Of a stretch of DNA of 64,000 nucleotides, positions 38,609-49,665 are shown piece by piece; position 1 is the first letter of the stretch; the number at the start of each line of letters is the position of its first letter. The position numbers and the translations under genes were made by a program. This DNA comes from Diplocarpon mali. Taxonomy: Eukaryota; Ascomycota; Leotiomycetes; Helotiales; Drepanopezizaceae. The DNA lies in NCBI GenBank assembly GCA_024741835.1, contig JAENRP010000056.1, positions 126,517 through 190,516 of the forward strand, in the 5' to 3' direction. Under the pieces are notes generated by a model. The model did not search any database. It was not told the DNA's origin and saw only the letters and a program-made list of their open reading frames with translations.

Positions 38609-38632
38609 ACTCGCGGTCTGGGCCTAGGAGTC
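38609..38632. repeat. 24-bp palindromic unit (scattered copy)
   Basis: Halves ACTCGCGGTCTG and GGCCTAGGAGTC. It starts 66 bases after the previous copy starts, a multiple of three, just downstream of the copia-1 RNase H frame. Confidence 0.75.
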
Positions 38633-38645
38633 GTCCTTAAGCCTG

Positions 38646-41600
38646 CTAAGCCCTTACTATCTTCTGCAACCTTAGTATATCTTTAAACGCTTCGAACTTT
38701 GCAACTGTCTCTAATGGCTTTATAAATCCATCTGCTACTATTCGATCGGTTGGGATATAGGTAATCGATAACTTGTTCTTTGCAATAAGGTCGCAGATGA
38801 AGTGGTAGGCAATATTAATATATTTCGATCGCTTATGCAAGTGTGGATTCTTTGCGAGTGCAATTGCCTTTATATTATCTACTTAAAGGTTAATACAGTT
38901 CCTATCTTATCTAATATACTTAGCGAAACCTATATCTTTTAGAACTTAGGCGATCTATAATCCTTACTTGCAATTTAATAATATTGATATATATTTGGCC
39001 TTAGTGCTTGCGATAGCTACTGATTTCTACTTCCTACTTTCCTACGACATAGGTCCGCCATATAGCACTACTACGCTTCTAGATATACTTTTCCGACCTT
39101 TTATATTTGCCTAGTCGGAATCGGTATATACCTTAAGCTTTGCGCTTATATGTTTCGTTAGTCTGTATCTCACTTTCTATATGATTATCGATCGAAGGTA
39201 CCTTCTAAGTCGCTTGATTGCATTCTTATATCGAATCGTCAGATCCTTTAAGTTCTAACTAAGTTGCCTAGTGATAAAGGCGATATCTGGTCTTATATAT
39301 ACTATAGTATATATAATCGCTCTAATATCCTATTAGTACTTCTTCAAATCTCCTCTTTACTTATTTTCATTAGTAGGCTCTAACTTATTATACTTTCCTT
39401 TGATTGGAGTACGCTTTAGCTTAAAGTTAGGAGTATAAGTAGAGAGTCTTATTCGGTCTAGGATCTTCTTAATATACTGCTCTTAATCCAACTAGAGTTC
39501 TTGAGTAGAGCGGTTCCTTATAATACAGATGCTGAGGATCTTATAAATTCCCCCCAGATCCTTAGTATTAAAACGTTTCCGAATCGTTATAAAGAACTAA
39601 TCCAATTGAGTAGTTGTTTTTGCAGTTGTAGCAATATTATTAATATATAGTAGCAACTTGATTCTACGCTTAGCATAGGTAAATAGACAAGGGTTAGCTA
39701 GGCTTTGAACGAATCCTATTTCCACTAGAGTAGAGCTGTATAAGAGGTTCTAATTATAAGCTGATTGTTTAAGCCTGTAGATACTGCGGAGTATATAAAG
39801 AAAGTGGCTAGTGCGTATAGGGATACCGTTAGGTTAGGAGAGAAAAATCCGTTCCTTTATAATTGCTTTAGTAAATGCATTTTTAATATTATACTATTTG
39901 CATTTAAGGTCCTTAGCGGCTACTATCGCTATGAATATGCAAAGGGTGTCTATGCGAACTGTCGGCGCAAATATGTCGAAGTAGTCTTCTCTATACTATT
40001 AGAAGAAGCCCTTAGCTATAAGCCTTACCTTATAACGCTCTAGGGTTCTATCTGCATATATCTTAATTGTAAAGACCTACTTTGTTAATACTAGGTTCAC
40101 GTCCTTTAGCGTCGGTTCTTCTATTTATATGCCATTTGCAGTAAGAGAGCTTATCTCTTTATAGATTGCCTTACTCTATACTACTCTATTCTCTAGGTCA
40201 TTGACAGCTTCGTCGTACGTCTTTAGAAGAGAGATTTTCATTATCCTTCTAGCGGCTAGGAACGCATTATCTTCGTCGAAGCTTTATTAAAGTTCGAGCT
40301 CGTAGATCCTATATGCTATTATGGCCTGGATACGCTTAGACTTGCGTTCGTTTAAGGTGTCTTCCGGTTCTAGGTCTCTATTCCTCTTTAAGGACATAGG
40401 TTCGGCTATGGGTTCCGTAGGCTTGTCATTTAAGGAACCGCTTTCTAGTAGTAGAGGCTCGTCGTTACTCGTACCTATTTCAGGAATATCCTTTACTATA
40501 AGCGCTTTAATTAAAGGGACGACAATATCGAAGTTGTTCTATACTTTAGACAGTTCGCAAACGATAGGAATGGTCTATTCGGCCTTTGGACGACCAGCTG
40601 GTTATTGATCAGTAGGTATGCTTAATATGCCTAAGCTAAGAGAAAGGGGTTGTTAGTTCAGCTTGATAGTATTACTGTCAAGTGGTATACTTTGCGAATC
40701 TCCAGGTATGCGGAGCTTTAAGGATAGCTCCCTCCTATTTTGAGATTCATCGAACTCAACTACTAAGGATATAATTACTCGCCTTAGATCTAGCGTATAT
40801 ACTATCTATTACTTTATTATCTGTTCAATATACCTAATAAATATATACTCTCTACCTCGGTCTATTAGCTTCTTGCTCTTTATACCCGCGGGCTAGGACT
40901 TTGGGCTAATATAGGAGTAGCAGACGCTTTTAAAGACGCGGATATAGTCTAAGCTTAGTTTCTATCTGAAATATGCCTTGTATGGCGATATTTGGGTGCT
41001 ATTAACTATTAGTCCACTACCTATTCTATTTCGCAGGTATGCGTCTGCCTTAATCGCAAGGTCCTAGAATTCCAGTAGTAGGTTAGCATCTTATAGTAGA
41101 GCGCAATAGTCAGTCTCTACTTACTAGATGCTTCGCTTAGCGATGCTATTCTAATAGGAACCTTTATATATTATAGTTGGTTTGTAATAAACTCCTTATT
41201 TTGCCTATTCGTTAAGCTTTGCTTTAATCTCTAATGCGTTATTAGACCTAATAGCTATTAGCTTCAACTAGGTCTAGCGTTCCTCTATCACTTTCTAAGT
41301 TTTTAGCTTTTCTATAAGCTCAGATTTAGTCCTAGCGCAAATGGTCTATATCTGCTAAGTGGAGTTATCTACTATTTAAGAAAACCAATTATTTCCTCTG
41401 ATTGAGGTTATAAATGGTCTAGCAGTATTAATAGATATTAGCGCTAATATCAAATCTTTCTATAGACTAAGCTCAGTTCGCGTCCGATTTTGAAGTTTTG
41501 TTAGCTTGCAAATTTAGCATACTAGGCGATCCTTTAGTACTTGGATCTTCCGTTTTAGGGTTAAGACCTTATGCAGGCCCCTCAATTTCTCTAGCCTTAG

Positions 41601-41650
41601 ATGCGCGAATCTTTTATACATTAGCTAATACCTTAATAGGCTTTCGGCTT
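38646..41650 (-). pseudogene. Copia-1 integrase, reverse transcriptase and RNase H
   Basis: The integrase (about 41,600-40,950) shows the pre-integrase H..C-x2-C region, then T-S-I-R-G-N-N-W-F-S-Q-I and N-A-L-E-I-K-A-K-L blocks. The RT (about 40,150-39,400) shows E-R-Y-K-V-R-L-I-A-K-G-F and F-A-P-T-V-R-I-D-T-L-R, strongly copia-like. The catalytic box near 39,640 reads L-Y-I-N-N, so both Asp of YVDD have become Asn, which would abolish activity. RNase H ends with R-S-K-Y-I-N-I-A-Y-H-F and P-T-D-R-I-V-A-D-G-F at 38,646-38,840. Stops are nearly all TAA/TAG. The linker between integrase and RT holds an open frame on the other strand that is a shadow. Confidence 0.85.
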
Positions 41651-41742
41651 CTAATAGCTTTAGTAGCCTATTATTAGTTGATACTTTATCATCGGCGGCT
41701 AGAAAGGACTAGTGATAGCAGTTTAAGGTTTTGCCGTTTTCC

Positions 41743-42213
41743 AGTTGCAAGCCCGGCTTAGGAGTCGTTTTTAGTAAAACCGCAAGATCCACTCGCGGTT
41801 CTGGCTTAGGAGTCGATTTCCTAGAAATGGCGAGATCCACTCGCGGTCCTGGCTTAGGAGTCGTTTCTGACGAATTCGCGAATTTCACTCGCAGTCTTAG
41901 CCTAGGAGTTATTTCCGCGAATTTCACTTGCGATCCCGGCTAAAGAGTCGTTATTAGCGAATTTGCAGAATCCACTCGCGGTCCTGGCCTAGGAGTCATT
42001 TCTGCCAAATTCACTTATGATCCCGGCTTAAGAGTCATCTTCGAGGATACCTTGCAATCTACCCGTAGTCCTGGCTTAGGAGTCATTTTCGCGAATTTTA
42101 CTTGCGATCTTAGCTTAAGAGTCCATCTATTCTCCTTATCCTCGCTTAATTGTATTAAGGCAGAGAGTGCACTTTCCTTAAAGGAATTTACTTATAGGTC
42201 TGGCCTAGGAGTC
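41743..42213 (-). repeat. In-frame array of ten 24-bp palindromic units
   Basis: Units start at 41743, 41791, 41839, 41887, 41926, 41974, 42013, 42061, 42100 and 42190. The spacings are 48, 48, 48, 39, 48, 39, 48, 39 and 90 bases, all multiples of three. Read with the copia-1 coding strand, each unit encodes a form of T-P-K-P-G-P-R-V, separated by 5- or 8-residue spacers such as D-L-A and K-F-A types. The array lies between protease and integrase. Being palindromic, the plus strand reads T-R-G-P-G-L-G-V. Unit-to-unit differences are mostly C/T and G/A. Confidence 0.85.
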
Positions 42214-42239
42214 AATTTCTATAATATCACCTTTAAGAT

Positions 42240-43619
42240 AATGTAAAGTCTATCTTTGATTTTAGCCTTAAAGATCACTTTATAGTTGTTATTTATAAAT
42301 TATATAAATTGATTATTGAAAACTCTAATATAATTCAACTTTATATAAATCTTGCGGTTAGATAAGAGATTAATACTTAAGCTAAGTATAAAGAGAACAT
42401 TTTGTAAAAGGAAAGAAACGCTAGCGACATTTATCTCTATTATACCTATTGAGTCCGTATATAACCTTCTACTACCAACCTTAATAGAGCGCCTTTTTAT
42501 TTTAGTAAGCGGGCCTTTAAATAGGTAGGGTTTATTAGTTATATATGCTATACAATTAGTATTATTATACTAATTGGATTTAAGGATCTTATAGAGATCG
42601 GCTTTTAAGACGTAGGTATCTTTATTATAATTATTATTTAAATTATTAGAAGTGGATTTAGGTTTAGATGACCTACTATTATTATTAGAGGTATCTGCTA
42701 AAGTTCTGGCTAAATAGTCTTTTCCTTTGCCTTTCCTTAGTGGTTGCGGCCTTTAGTGGGATAAGGGCAGTTTGCTTTTTAACTTCTGCTTCGATTGCTT
42801 TTTAATATTAAAGCTGGCGACTATATCGATCAGTTGCCTTCTAACTTTATAATTAGTAATATTATAAGCACTATTATAGAAGTAGCATCCCCGATGAGCT
42901 TGAGGGCTCGTCCTGCGCTCCTTCCTCTTCTTAGGCTTGTCGTTGCCTTATAACGCGGTATTTGCTAATTTAGAGTATCCTTTGAGGTCTTGCTTGACAG
43001 TTCGAAGGAGGTTGATCTTCTTATAGATCTTAAGGTTGGGTTGGATAAGAAGAGATTGTTTTGCAATAGCGAACTTAGGAGGGAGGCTATTAAATAGGAA
43101 ACTAAAAAGCTGAGTTTCCCTAAAAGTCATAGCTATCCTAGGATCTGCGGCTCTTATTCTCCTCCTTACTTTACGTAGTATAGACTAAGTAGAGTCTATA
43201 TTTATATCTATATCTTTGCTATCTTTGTCTTTTTTATACTAAAATGAAGTAATCTGCTATAGCAAATGCTAGGTATTAAAGGCAATTGTCTAAGAGTATT
43301 TTGCCTTTAAAGTATCCTATCTTATCTTCGCGTTATTGTAAACTTAAATAAAATCTTGGTCTTTGTCGCTTAAACCTCTATTGATCTTAAGCTTACATTT
43401 AGCTAAGGCTAGCTTATACTCCTTCTCCTTTTCTACGTTTAAAATCTGCCTTTGGGATTTTCGGTTATTATCTACTGAAGCTCCTAGGCTAAGCTTATTT
43501 AATATATCTGGCAAATCCTTAGCAGTTATATTAGCTATTAAAGTGGAAGTAGACGAATCGGTAGAGGGAGTATAGGGGGCTATTCTTGCGTATTTAATAA
43601 GTATCTTTTGAATCGCCAT
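42240..43619 (-). pseudogene. Copia-1 gag, zinc knuckle and protease
   Basis: The gag starts at the Met at 43,619 (M-A-I-Q-K-I-L-I-K-Y). A block at 43,130-42,948 with F-L-F-N-S-L-P-P-K-F matches the copia gag core (UBN2 type). The knuckle at about 42,842-42,889 reads C-Y-F-Y-N-S-A-Y-N-I-T-N-Y. In a CCHC pattern its second and fourth Cys have become Tyr, as expected from G to A changes in TGC, and the His reads as Asn. A protease-like R-L-Y-T-D-S-I-G segment follows near 42,450. A basic, Ser/Asn-rich linker lies between knuckle and protease. Confidence 0.72.
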
Positions 43620-44138
43620 TTCGATGCCTTTGCTCTTGAAGTAAAGCTCTAAATCGTTAAACTATTGTTGCCAGTTCTTTTGAGAGAGTTAGAGGTCTTT
43701 AGGCTTAGTGTTTCGATCGGAATCAGATGCTATTGCCGTTTCGAATAGAATTGCATTTAAAATCAAATAAATTAAATAGTTAAGGGCACTCCTCCTATCG
43801 AAAAGTTAAAATGATTAAATAGCAGGTGTTATAGAAGTATTAAATAAGGAGGAAGTCCTCTTATCAAAAAGGGTTTTTGGGCTATAACGCAGGGAATCAC
43901 ACCTCCTATGAAATACAGTAAAGCAAGGAATCATACCTCTTGTAGTACCAAAGGGTTATAGAGTAAGGAATCACACCTCTTGCAATACGGGTTAGCTGAA
44001 TAGGGAATCACACCTCTTATTCGCCGATTGCTCGCCTCTTACTATAAGTCTTATTCAACTTCCTACTAATAGTTGCGGCGCAAGTGCTTTCTAAGGGAAG
44101 TTAATAATCTATTATCGGTCTATCTAGGGCTTATAATC

Positions 44139-44333
44139 TATTAAGCTTAAGTGAGTCGGCGCAGTAGGTAATGGAAACTTTTAAAGGTCGATGGTCGATA
44201 TATTAATAAGAGTTAGGGAAGGAAGGTTACCCCTTTCTTCCCTATAGCTATATATGTATCAATATCCTATTGACTAAGCAGTAGGGTCATATGATAATAC
44301 ATCGGAGTGATAGCTGTATCACCTATCTCAACA
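44139..44333 (-). repeat. 5' LTR of copia-1
   Basis: A 195-bp repeat starting TATTAAGCTTAAG and ending ATCTCAACA, the less mutated of the two ends. It is followed by the target duplication TAAGG. Confidence 0.92.
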
Positions 44334-44339
44334 TAAGGT

Positions 44340-45870
44340 ATTAATCTTACTTATAAAAGGACACTCAATCTTATAGTAACCAGTTTTACTATAGGTCTAG
44401 TAGGTAGCTTGCTTAAAGGGTAAAGTAGAAGGACTAGCTTTAGCTAGCATATCTTAGCGAAAAGGGGTAGTCGGCTTTAAGGCTAGCGTCTTAGAAACTC
44501 AGGTAGTACTTCTAGCGCTCGAACCGCAAGCGGTCTTATTAAAGAGCGAACTAGATATCTTTTAATATAATACCAGGATCGCCTTACTTCTAGTCGAGGG
44601 GTTAAGGAGTTAATTGCTTTAATATTCAATATTAAGAGCGTTTAATTAATTAACTATAATAGTATAATCCTTCCCTTAAAAGGCCTTAGCTAAAGCGTAG
44701 GTAGCTTTAAGCTAAGGGGTAATCTTATTCTATATAAAGAAGAACCACTTAGATCTTAAGACCTCTCCCTAGATCGTAGCAGATTAGAATCAGGCCTGAA
44801 ATTAAGAGAAAGTTTCTTTAGAATAACCGGCTTCCCTTATATAAAGGTAATAGAAAGTAGATCGGAATAGGTCTACCTTTTAACTAATTAAAAAGTAACT
44901 GCTTAGCAATTCTACTATTTCCTAATAGTTTTAAAAGAGGTTAGTCTTTAAAAGGTACTAAGGTTTAAAGTACATTTAGGCTTATCCTATAGTAAATCCT
45001 TAAATAAGAGCTTAGCGAGCTCGCTTATTTAAGTATAAGTCTGTATTAACTTATAATCGATCTTAGACTAAAGCTAACTACTACTTATATATTAAAAAGG
45101 TCCTATTATCAAAGGGAATGATCTTTTCAATTAGCTGAATTTTCATCTATTTTATATCTATATCAACTTCTAAAGGAGGCTAGGTCTCGCTTTATCAAAG
45201 GTAGGTAGATTCTCACTTAATAGTCTAATATACGCGCTAAGCCGTTTCTTAGCTTTAATAAGCTAGGGTCTTTAAGTTAAAGATAGCCTAAGCAATCCTA
45301 CTAATCTCGCTTTATAATTATCAATTAGATTGATCTTAGTATTATAAGGATTCCTCTAAACCTAAGACTATTCCTTATAAGATATTTGGGTTCGAAAAGT
45401 CTTAATTATCTTAGTTAGCTTAGCTATAGCGTTATAGTCTCTTACCCTTAGTAGCAAAGGAAGGTCCGCCCCTAGGGGCTAAGGTAAGGGTACTCCTTAT
45501 AGAAGCTGGTTCCTCGAACGAACTAGGTATATTCCGTATTTGCTAACTTCCAGCTAATAAGGAATTCATTTTACCAAATTTGGTTTCAATAGTAATTTAG
45601 TCAAAAAAGGGGTTTTATAAAAAAAGGGTTCTAATAGCGTAATACTTTCCTAACTTCTGCCTATAGTACTTTTATAAAAGGAGTAGTTAAGAAAATCCAG
45701 CTAATAAAAGCGTTCCTCGATTATACTAATTAATAAGCTACACTTAAGCTCCTAGTTTGTCTAAGAGATCTCTAGGATCTTAACTCTATCGAAAGTCAAA
45801 ATAACCGCAAATCGATTTTCAAAAGGGGTAGGATATTATTAAAAGCCGTCCTTAGCAAAGAAGAACTTCT
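44340..45870 (-). pseudogene. Gypsy gag with zinc knuckle
   Basis: Minus-strand translation starts M-K-K-F-F-F-A-K-D-G-F directly inside the 5' LTR and runs with many RIP-type stops. It ends in a zinc-knuckle-like S-K-T-G-Y-Y-K-I-E-C at about 44,360-44,400, in which the His of CCHC reads Tyr. Downstream the frame is cut by copia-1 and resumes at the protease at 38,204. Weak similarity in the body means the exact family is uncertain, but position and knuckle identify it as gag. Confidence 0.68.
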
Positions 45871-45878
45871 TCATTTAA

Positions 45879-46194
45879 TATAATAATATAGAACCGCTAA
45901 AGTGCAAGATTAAGTATAAGAGCAAGAAGTAGTACAAAAGGCGTATTCTATAAGTCTAATATAAAGGAAACGAAGAAGTTAGAAAGCCCTCCTTATAAGA
46001 GAGCCCTTCTCCCTTATATATATCAGCAGCTTAAGGCTCTTTGCCCGTTTACGTAATATTATATAAGAATATCCTTTTACACCTTTAGGGTCGATTCGAA
46101 ATAACCCTATATCGAATCGAGATTGCAAAACCTTAAAACGCCATAAACGCCGTACTCCTAGGTAATTGCATCAGTTAAGGGTACAGCCGTTATA
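45879..46194 (-). repeat. 5' LTR of the gypsy element
   Basis: A 316-bp repeat, partner of 32,491-32,806. Its first bases, TATAATAATATAGAA, align base for base with TATAACGACACAGAA elsewhere, every difference being a transition. It is followed by the duplication TTAGC. Confidence 0.92.
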
Positions 46195-46202
46195 TTAGCT
46201 AT

Positions 46203-46509
46203 TATAACGACATAGAACCGCCGAAGTGCAAGATCAAGTATGGTAGCAAGAAGTGGTGCAAAAGGCGTATTCTATAGGTCTAATACAAAGGAAACGAAGA
46301 AGTTAGAGAACCCTTCCTATAGGAGAGCCCTTCTTCCTTATATATATAAGCAGCTTAAGGCTCTTTGCCTATTTACGTGATATTATATAAGAATATCCTT
46401 TTGCACCTTTAGGGTCGATTCGAAATAACCCTATATCGAATCGAGATTGCAAAACCTTAAAACGCCGTACTCCTAGGTAATTGCACCAGTTGGGGGTGCA
46501 GCCGTTACA
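46203..46509 (-). repeat. Solo LTR of the same gypsy family
   Basis: A 307-bp LTR, shorter than the 316-bp LTRs because it lacks the ATAAACGCC-type segment near its end. It is flanked by its own duplication GCTAT (46,198-46,202 and 46,510-46,514). Its end CCGTTACA is unmutated and shows the original TG..CA terminus. It lies only 8 bases from the large gypsy element. Confidence 0.88.
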
Positions 46510-46514
46510 GCTAT

Positions 46515-48203
46515 ATAGATAAAACAAAGGAAAGAATAGCAGTTATAAAGAAAAGAGGCTCTATCTTATATGCCGCCTCTTTAAAGGTCGTTCCTTTTAG
46601 AATAAGAAGGGTTGCTATAGGCAATAAGCGCGCTTAAGAATCTTCGTAATTCTACGCTAATGCTCTATTAGGCTTCTTATAGAGTATTTCTATCGCAGAG
46701 GTTCTCCTTCCCTTCTTTTAAAAATAACCCTCCTTTATTATTTAAAATATCGTCTTTATATTAATAATTTTTAAATATAGAAGGAACTCCTGCTTATTAT
46801 AGCCTTAGCCGCCCTTGCAAAGTAAGACCCTTGGAGTCCTTATATCCTGCGTCGTATTGACTTTGCGCTAGGTTACTAGCGCTCCCTTAGGAGTAGGAAC
46901 CCTATCCTAGTCCTCTTAGCGCCTGCTAGGTAATAAGCTACCGCTGCTATTCTCGCTGCCGCTGCTGCCCTTGCTACTGCCGCTACTACTTAAGAGCCCT
47001 GCCCTTACTATATACTATATGCCTAAGCCTACGATAGAGCGTAATAATGCATATGTACGTTATATTATATATAAGAGCATTGGCAATCTCGATTATTAGT
47101 GCTTTAATAGTACCTTCGGTGCGCATTGCATTTATTATATAGTATTAAGCAACGGCTGCTAGTAGGCTAGCAGACCTCTCTTTACCTCTTAAGAGGCTAT
47201 TATATTAGCTTGCGCTTGCGGTGCCTTTAAGGAAAAGGTAGTACTACTACTTAATATAGTAAAGGGTACGCTTTAAAGCTTCTATAGTATATCTTATTAA
47301 GTCTTATTAAGTTCTAAGCTGATTTTAAAAGATAAGAGCGATCGGACCCTAGTGCTAAAAGGGCCTGCTACTTTTGCAAGTAATAGTATCGCTACTTCCC
47401 TTGCTTTTAATATACTGTTCCTATTTGCTCTTAGCCCCTCTGGCTTAGACCTATTCGCCCCTACTATTGCTGCTGCCGCTCCTGTCCTATCTGCTGCTAT
47501 TATAGCTGCCGCTATAGTATCTCCCTTCGTCTCCCCTGTCCCCGCTCCTGCTATCGCCGCTCCTGCCGTCGCCGCCGCCCCTGCCGTCCTTGCCCCTATT
47601 GCCCCCCCCGCCTTCGCCCTTGCTATTGCTAGTATATTCGCCGGCAGGCCTCTGGCCGAGTGAGTGCCTCTGGGCCTCTCTTAGGAGGAGATCTATATAA
47701 AGCTTATAGCTATAGCTTCGCGGCTCCTAGCCTTAGCTAAGAGGATCTAAGAGAGGGTCGCGCCTTTATAATAGCAGCTTAGGAACGTTACCTATCTTAT
47801 ATTTTTAAAAAAGGAGAAGCTTTTATAGTACGCTTTATAAGAGAAAATAAATGAATATAATTGTAAAAGAGTAAGAGCTTATAAGTACGAGTCTTTTAAT
47901 AATAAGTAACTACTTGCTAGCGAGTGCGAGTTGCTAAACAATTGTTTAAAAGCTTTAAAGGTTTAATAAACAAACGAAGCTTTTAAACTTCTGGCGATCT
48001 AGGTTCTTAGTAAGCCTATTTGCGTATATCTTTCTAGTAGGAAGGTAAATTATCTAAAAGCTTTCTCTCTAGTACTCTTAGCAGATTTATATATTACTAA
48101 TTTCGATATATTAAAGGCTTATCTTAATCTTCTTATTCTTTATAACAATTAGCTAAATCGTCTATTAGTTATTGTAATATATATTCCATTTAAAGAAGGA
48201 GTT
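46515..48203 (+). pseudogene. Decayed element with Cys-cluster and Ala/Pro-rich ORF
   Basis: This is the older DNA into which both the gypsy element and the solo LTR inserted. Plus-strand translation gives protein-like sequence with TAA/TAG stops. A Cys cluster at about 47,085-47,165 has C-F-N-S-T-F-G-A-H-C and S-N-G-C-Q, spaced like the antisense ORF of the gypsy element. From 47,352 to 47,663 it runs open with 103 codons of mainly Ala, Pro, Leu and Ile, and ends at a TGA after G-R-P-L-A-E. That part is a C-rich island within AT-rich DNA. After the TGA, leucine-rich broken frames continue to 48,203. No polymerase or transposase motif is seen. Confidence 0.45.
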
Positions 48204-48510
48204 TATAACGACACAGAACCGCCGAAGTGCGAGATCAAGTATAGGAGTAAGAAGTGGTGCAAAAGGCGTATTCTATAGGTCTAATACGAAGGAAACAAAG
48301 AAGTTAGAGAGCCCTCCTTAGGGGAGAGCCCTTTTTCCTTATATATATAAGCAGCTTAAGGCTCTTTATCTATTCACGTGATATTATGTAAAAATATCCT
48401 TTTATACCTTTAGGGTCGATTTAAGATAACCCTACGTCGAATCGAGATTGCAAAACCTTAAAACGCTATACTCTTAGGTAATTGCACTAAGTGGAGGTAT
48501 AGCTGTTATA
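48204..48510 (-). repeat. LTR of the truncated gypsy copy
   Basis: 307 bp, the same short subtype as the solo LTR at 46,203-46,509. The 5-bp flanks do not match those of the solo LTR, so the two are not treated as a pair. Confidence 0.85.
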
Positions 48511-48829
48511 CTACCCCCCCCCTTTGAGAACGCTTGCCTATAAGCGTTAGTAGGTTATAATGATTTTTGTATAATAATATATTTAGCGCATTATTATATA
48601 AACGGTACCGTTCTATATTTAGTTTAGCGCAAGTCGTATTATATATTCAAATTTGTTTTTCTTTTCGCAGGATCTTCCTTCCTTAGTATAATAACTATAT
48701 ATAATTGCATAGGTCCCTTACTCTTACTACTATAGTATAGGACTAATGCATAGTAGTAGAAACAATTACTACTACTACTACTAACTACTATAAGTAAGTT
48801 TACCTTAATCTAGGGTCGAATCGCATCTA

Positions 48830-49665
48830 ATACGCGTAGTACTAATTCCCTTACTATTAAGCGCCCTTGCAGTAGCCTACTGCGTTTATTATTACTAGTG
48901 CATACGGCACCTTATACGCGATATTACGCACGAGTGCGAGTTTAAATCAGAGCGTAGTAAAAAGTGCTACTAGTACTAGGAGCAAAAGGCAGAGTGCATC
49001 CTTATAAGTATTCTAAATCGAGTCTAAAGGCTTAGTTGCGCTAATACTTATTTATAGCTTCCCTTTTATATTAGTAAGGAGTTCGCAGCGCTATCCGCGG
49101 CCCTTAAGGAGTAGCAGGGGAAGGCTCCTTAATAGTAAGAAGGGGATAATAATAATAATAATAAGGACGCGCGTACAGTTTTGATAAGGAACCGCAAGAT
49201 GCTCTATTAAAAGGCGGTCTAGCGCGCCTAGATCCTTATCAACCTCCTGCTAATAGCTAGCGTAAAGGCTCCGATTAGTCGCTTCTAATTAGAGCGAGCT
49301 AGCCTTATAGAGCTTTGCTTTATAGCTAAGGCTATAGTAAGCTAGCTAAAGGGGGTCTAGGCGACAGTTGCTATAAGTTCAACCCGAATTAATATCGAAT
49401 TGATCGCTGACTTTCTAATAGGAGTATAGCGACCTTATCAAGTCTCGGCTAGCGAGGTTAAAGCAATTTAGCTAAACTATACTAAGCCTCCTAGGGTCTA
49501 TCGCCGTATTAATAGAGCAAACTGCTATAGTAGCAGAATCTCTTATAAAGGAAAGGGGGCTTACAGTAATAAGGGTGGCGTTAGGCGCAGCGGCTAGTAG
49601 GGCAGCGCTAGTAGTAGTAAAAGGAGGTTAGGGTCATTCTAAGCGGAGGTATAGATAGAAGGCGA
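48830..49665 (+). pseudogene. Second copy of the antisense Cys-cluster ORF
   Basis: It aligns over its length with 33,110-33,955 and is less mutated in places, for example T-H-E-C-E-F-K-S-E-R-S-K-K-C at about 48,925-48,970. The basic C-terminal part keeps R-R-S-G and S-S-S-K-R-R-L-G-S-F. That the same frame is recognisable in two copies with different mutations supports a real coding origin. Confidence 0.55.

Larger units (their letters stand above)
38210..44333 (-). mobile_element. Ty1/copia retrotransposon (copia-1) nested in gypsy
   Basis: LTRs of equal length, 195 bp (38,210-38,404 and 44,139-44,333), enclose a 6.1-kb element. The target duplication TAAGG lies at 38,205-38,209 and 44,334-44,338. 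It is inserted between the gag and protease parts of the gypsy element. On the minus strand the order is gag, zinc knuckle, protease, repeat array, integrase, RT and RNase H, the copia order (integrase before RT). All frames carry RIP-type stops, so the copy is inactive. Confidence 0.93.
32491..46194 (-). mobile_element. Chromodomain Ty3/gypsy retrotransposon, split by a copia element
   Basis: Two 316-bp LTRs (32,491-32,806 and 45,879-46,194) begin TATAACG and end CGTTATA, consistent with an original TGTAACG..CGTTACA. The element is flanked by the 5-bp duplication TTAGC (32,486-32,490 and 46,195-46,199). On the minus strand the order is 5' LTR at right, gag, protease, reverse transcriptase, RNase H, integrase, chromodomain, then a 1.2-kb segment with an antisense ORF, then the 3' LTR at left. 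Without the nested copia element the length is about 7.6 kb. All frames are broken by transitions, so it is inactive. Confidence 0.92.

Noticed and set aside
40321..40608. 95-codon open frame on the plus strand as a gene
   Set aside because: It is antisense to the linker between integrase and RT of copia-1, whose minus-strand translation is clearly homologous to copia pol.
41743..42213. CRISPR array
   Set aside because: The units are spaced like repeats and spacers, but the spacers are similar to each other, the array lies in a copia ORF of a eukaryote, and no cas genes are present.
46203..48510. A short non-autonomous LTR element bounded by the two 307-bp LTRs
   Set aside because: The left LTR has its own perfect GCTAT duplication on both sides, so it is a solo LTR. 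The right LTR continues into gypsy 3' sequence, and the outer flanks do not match.
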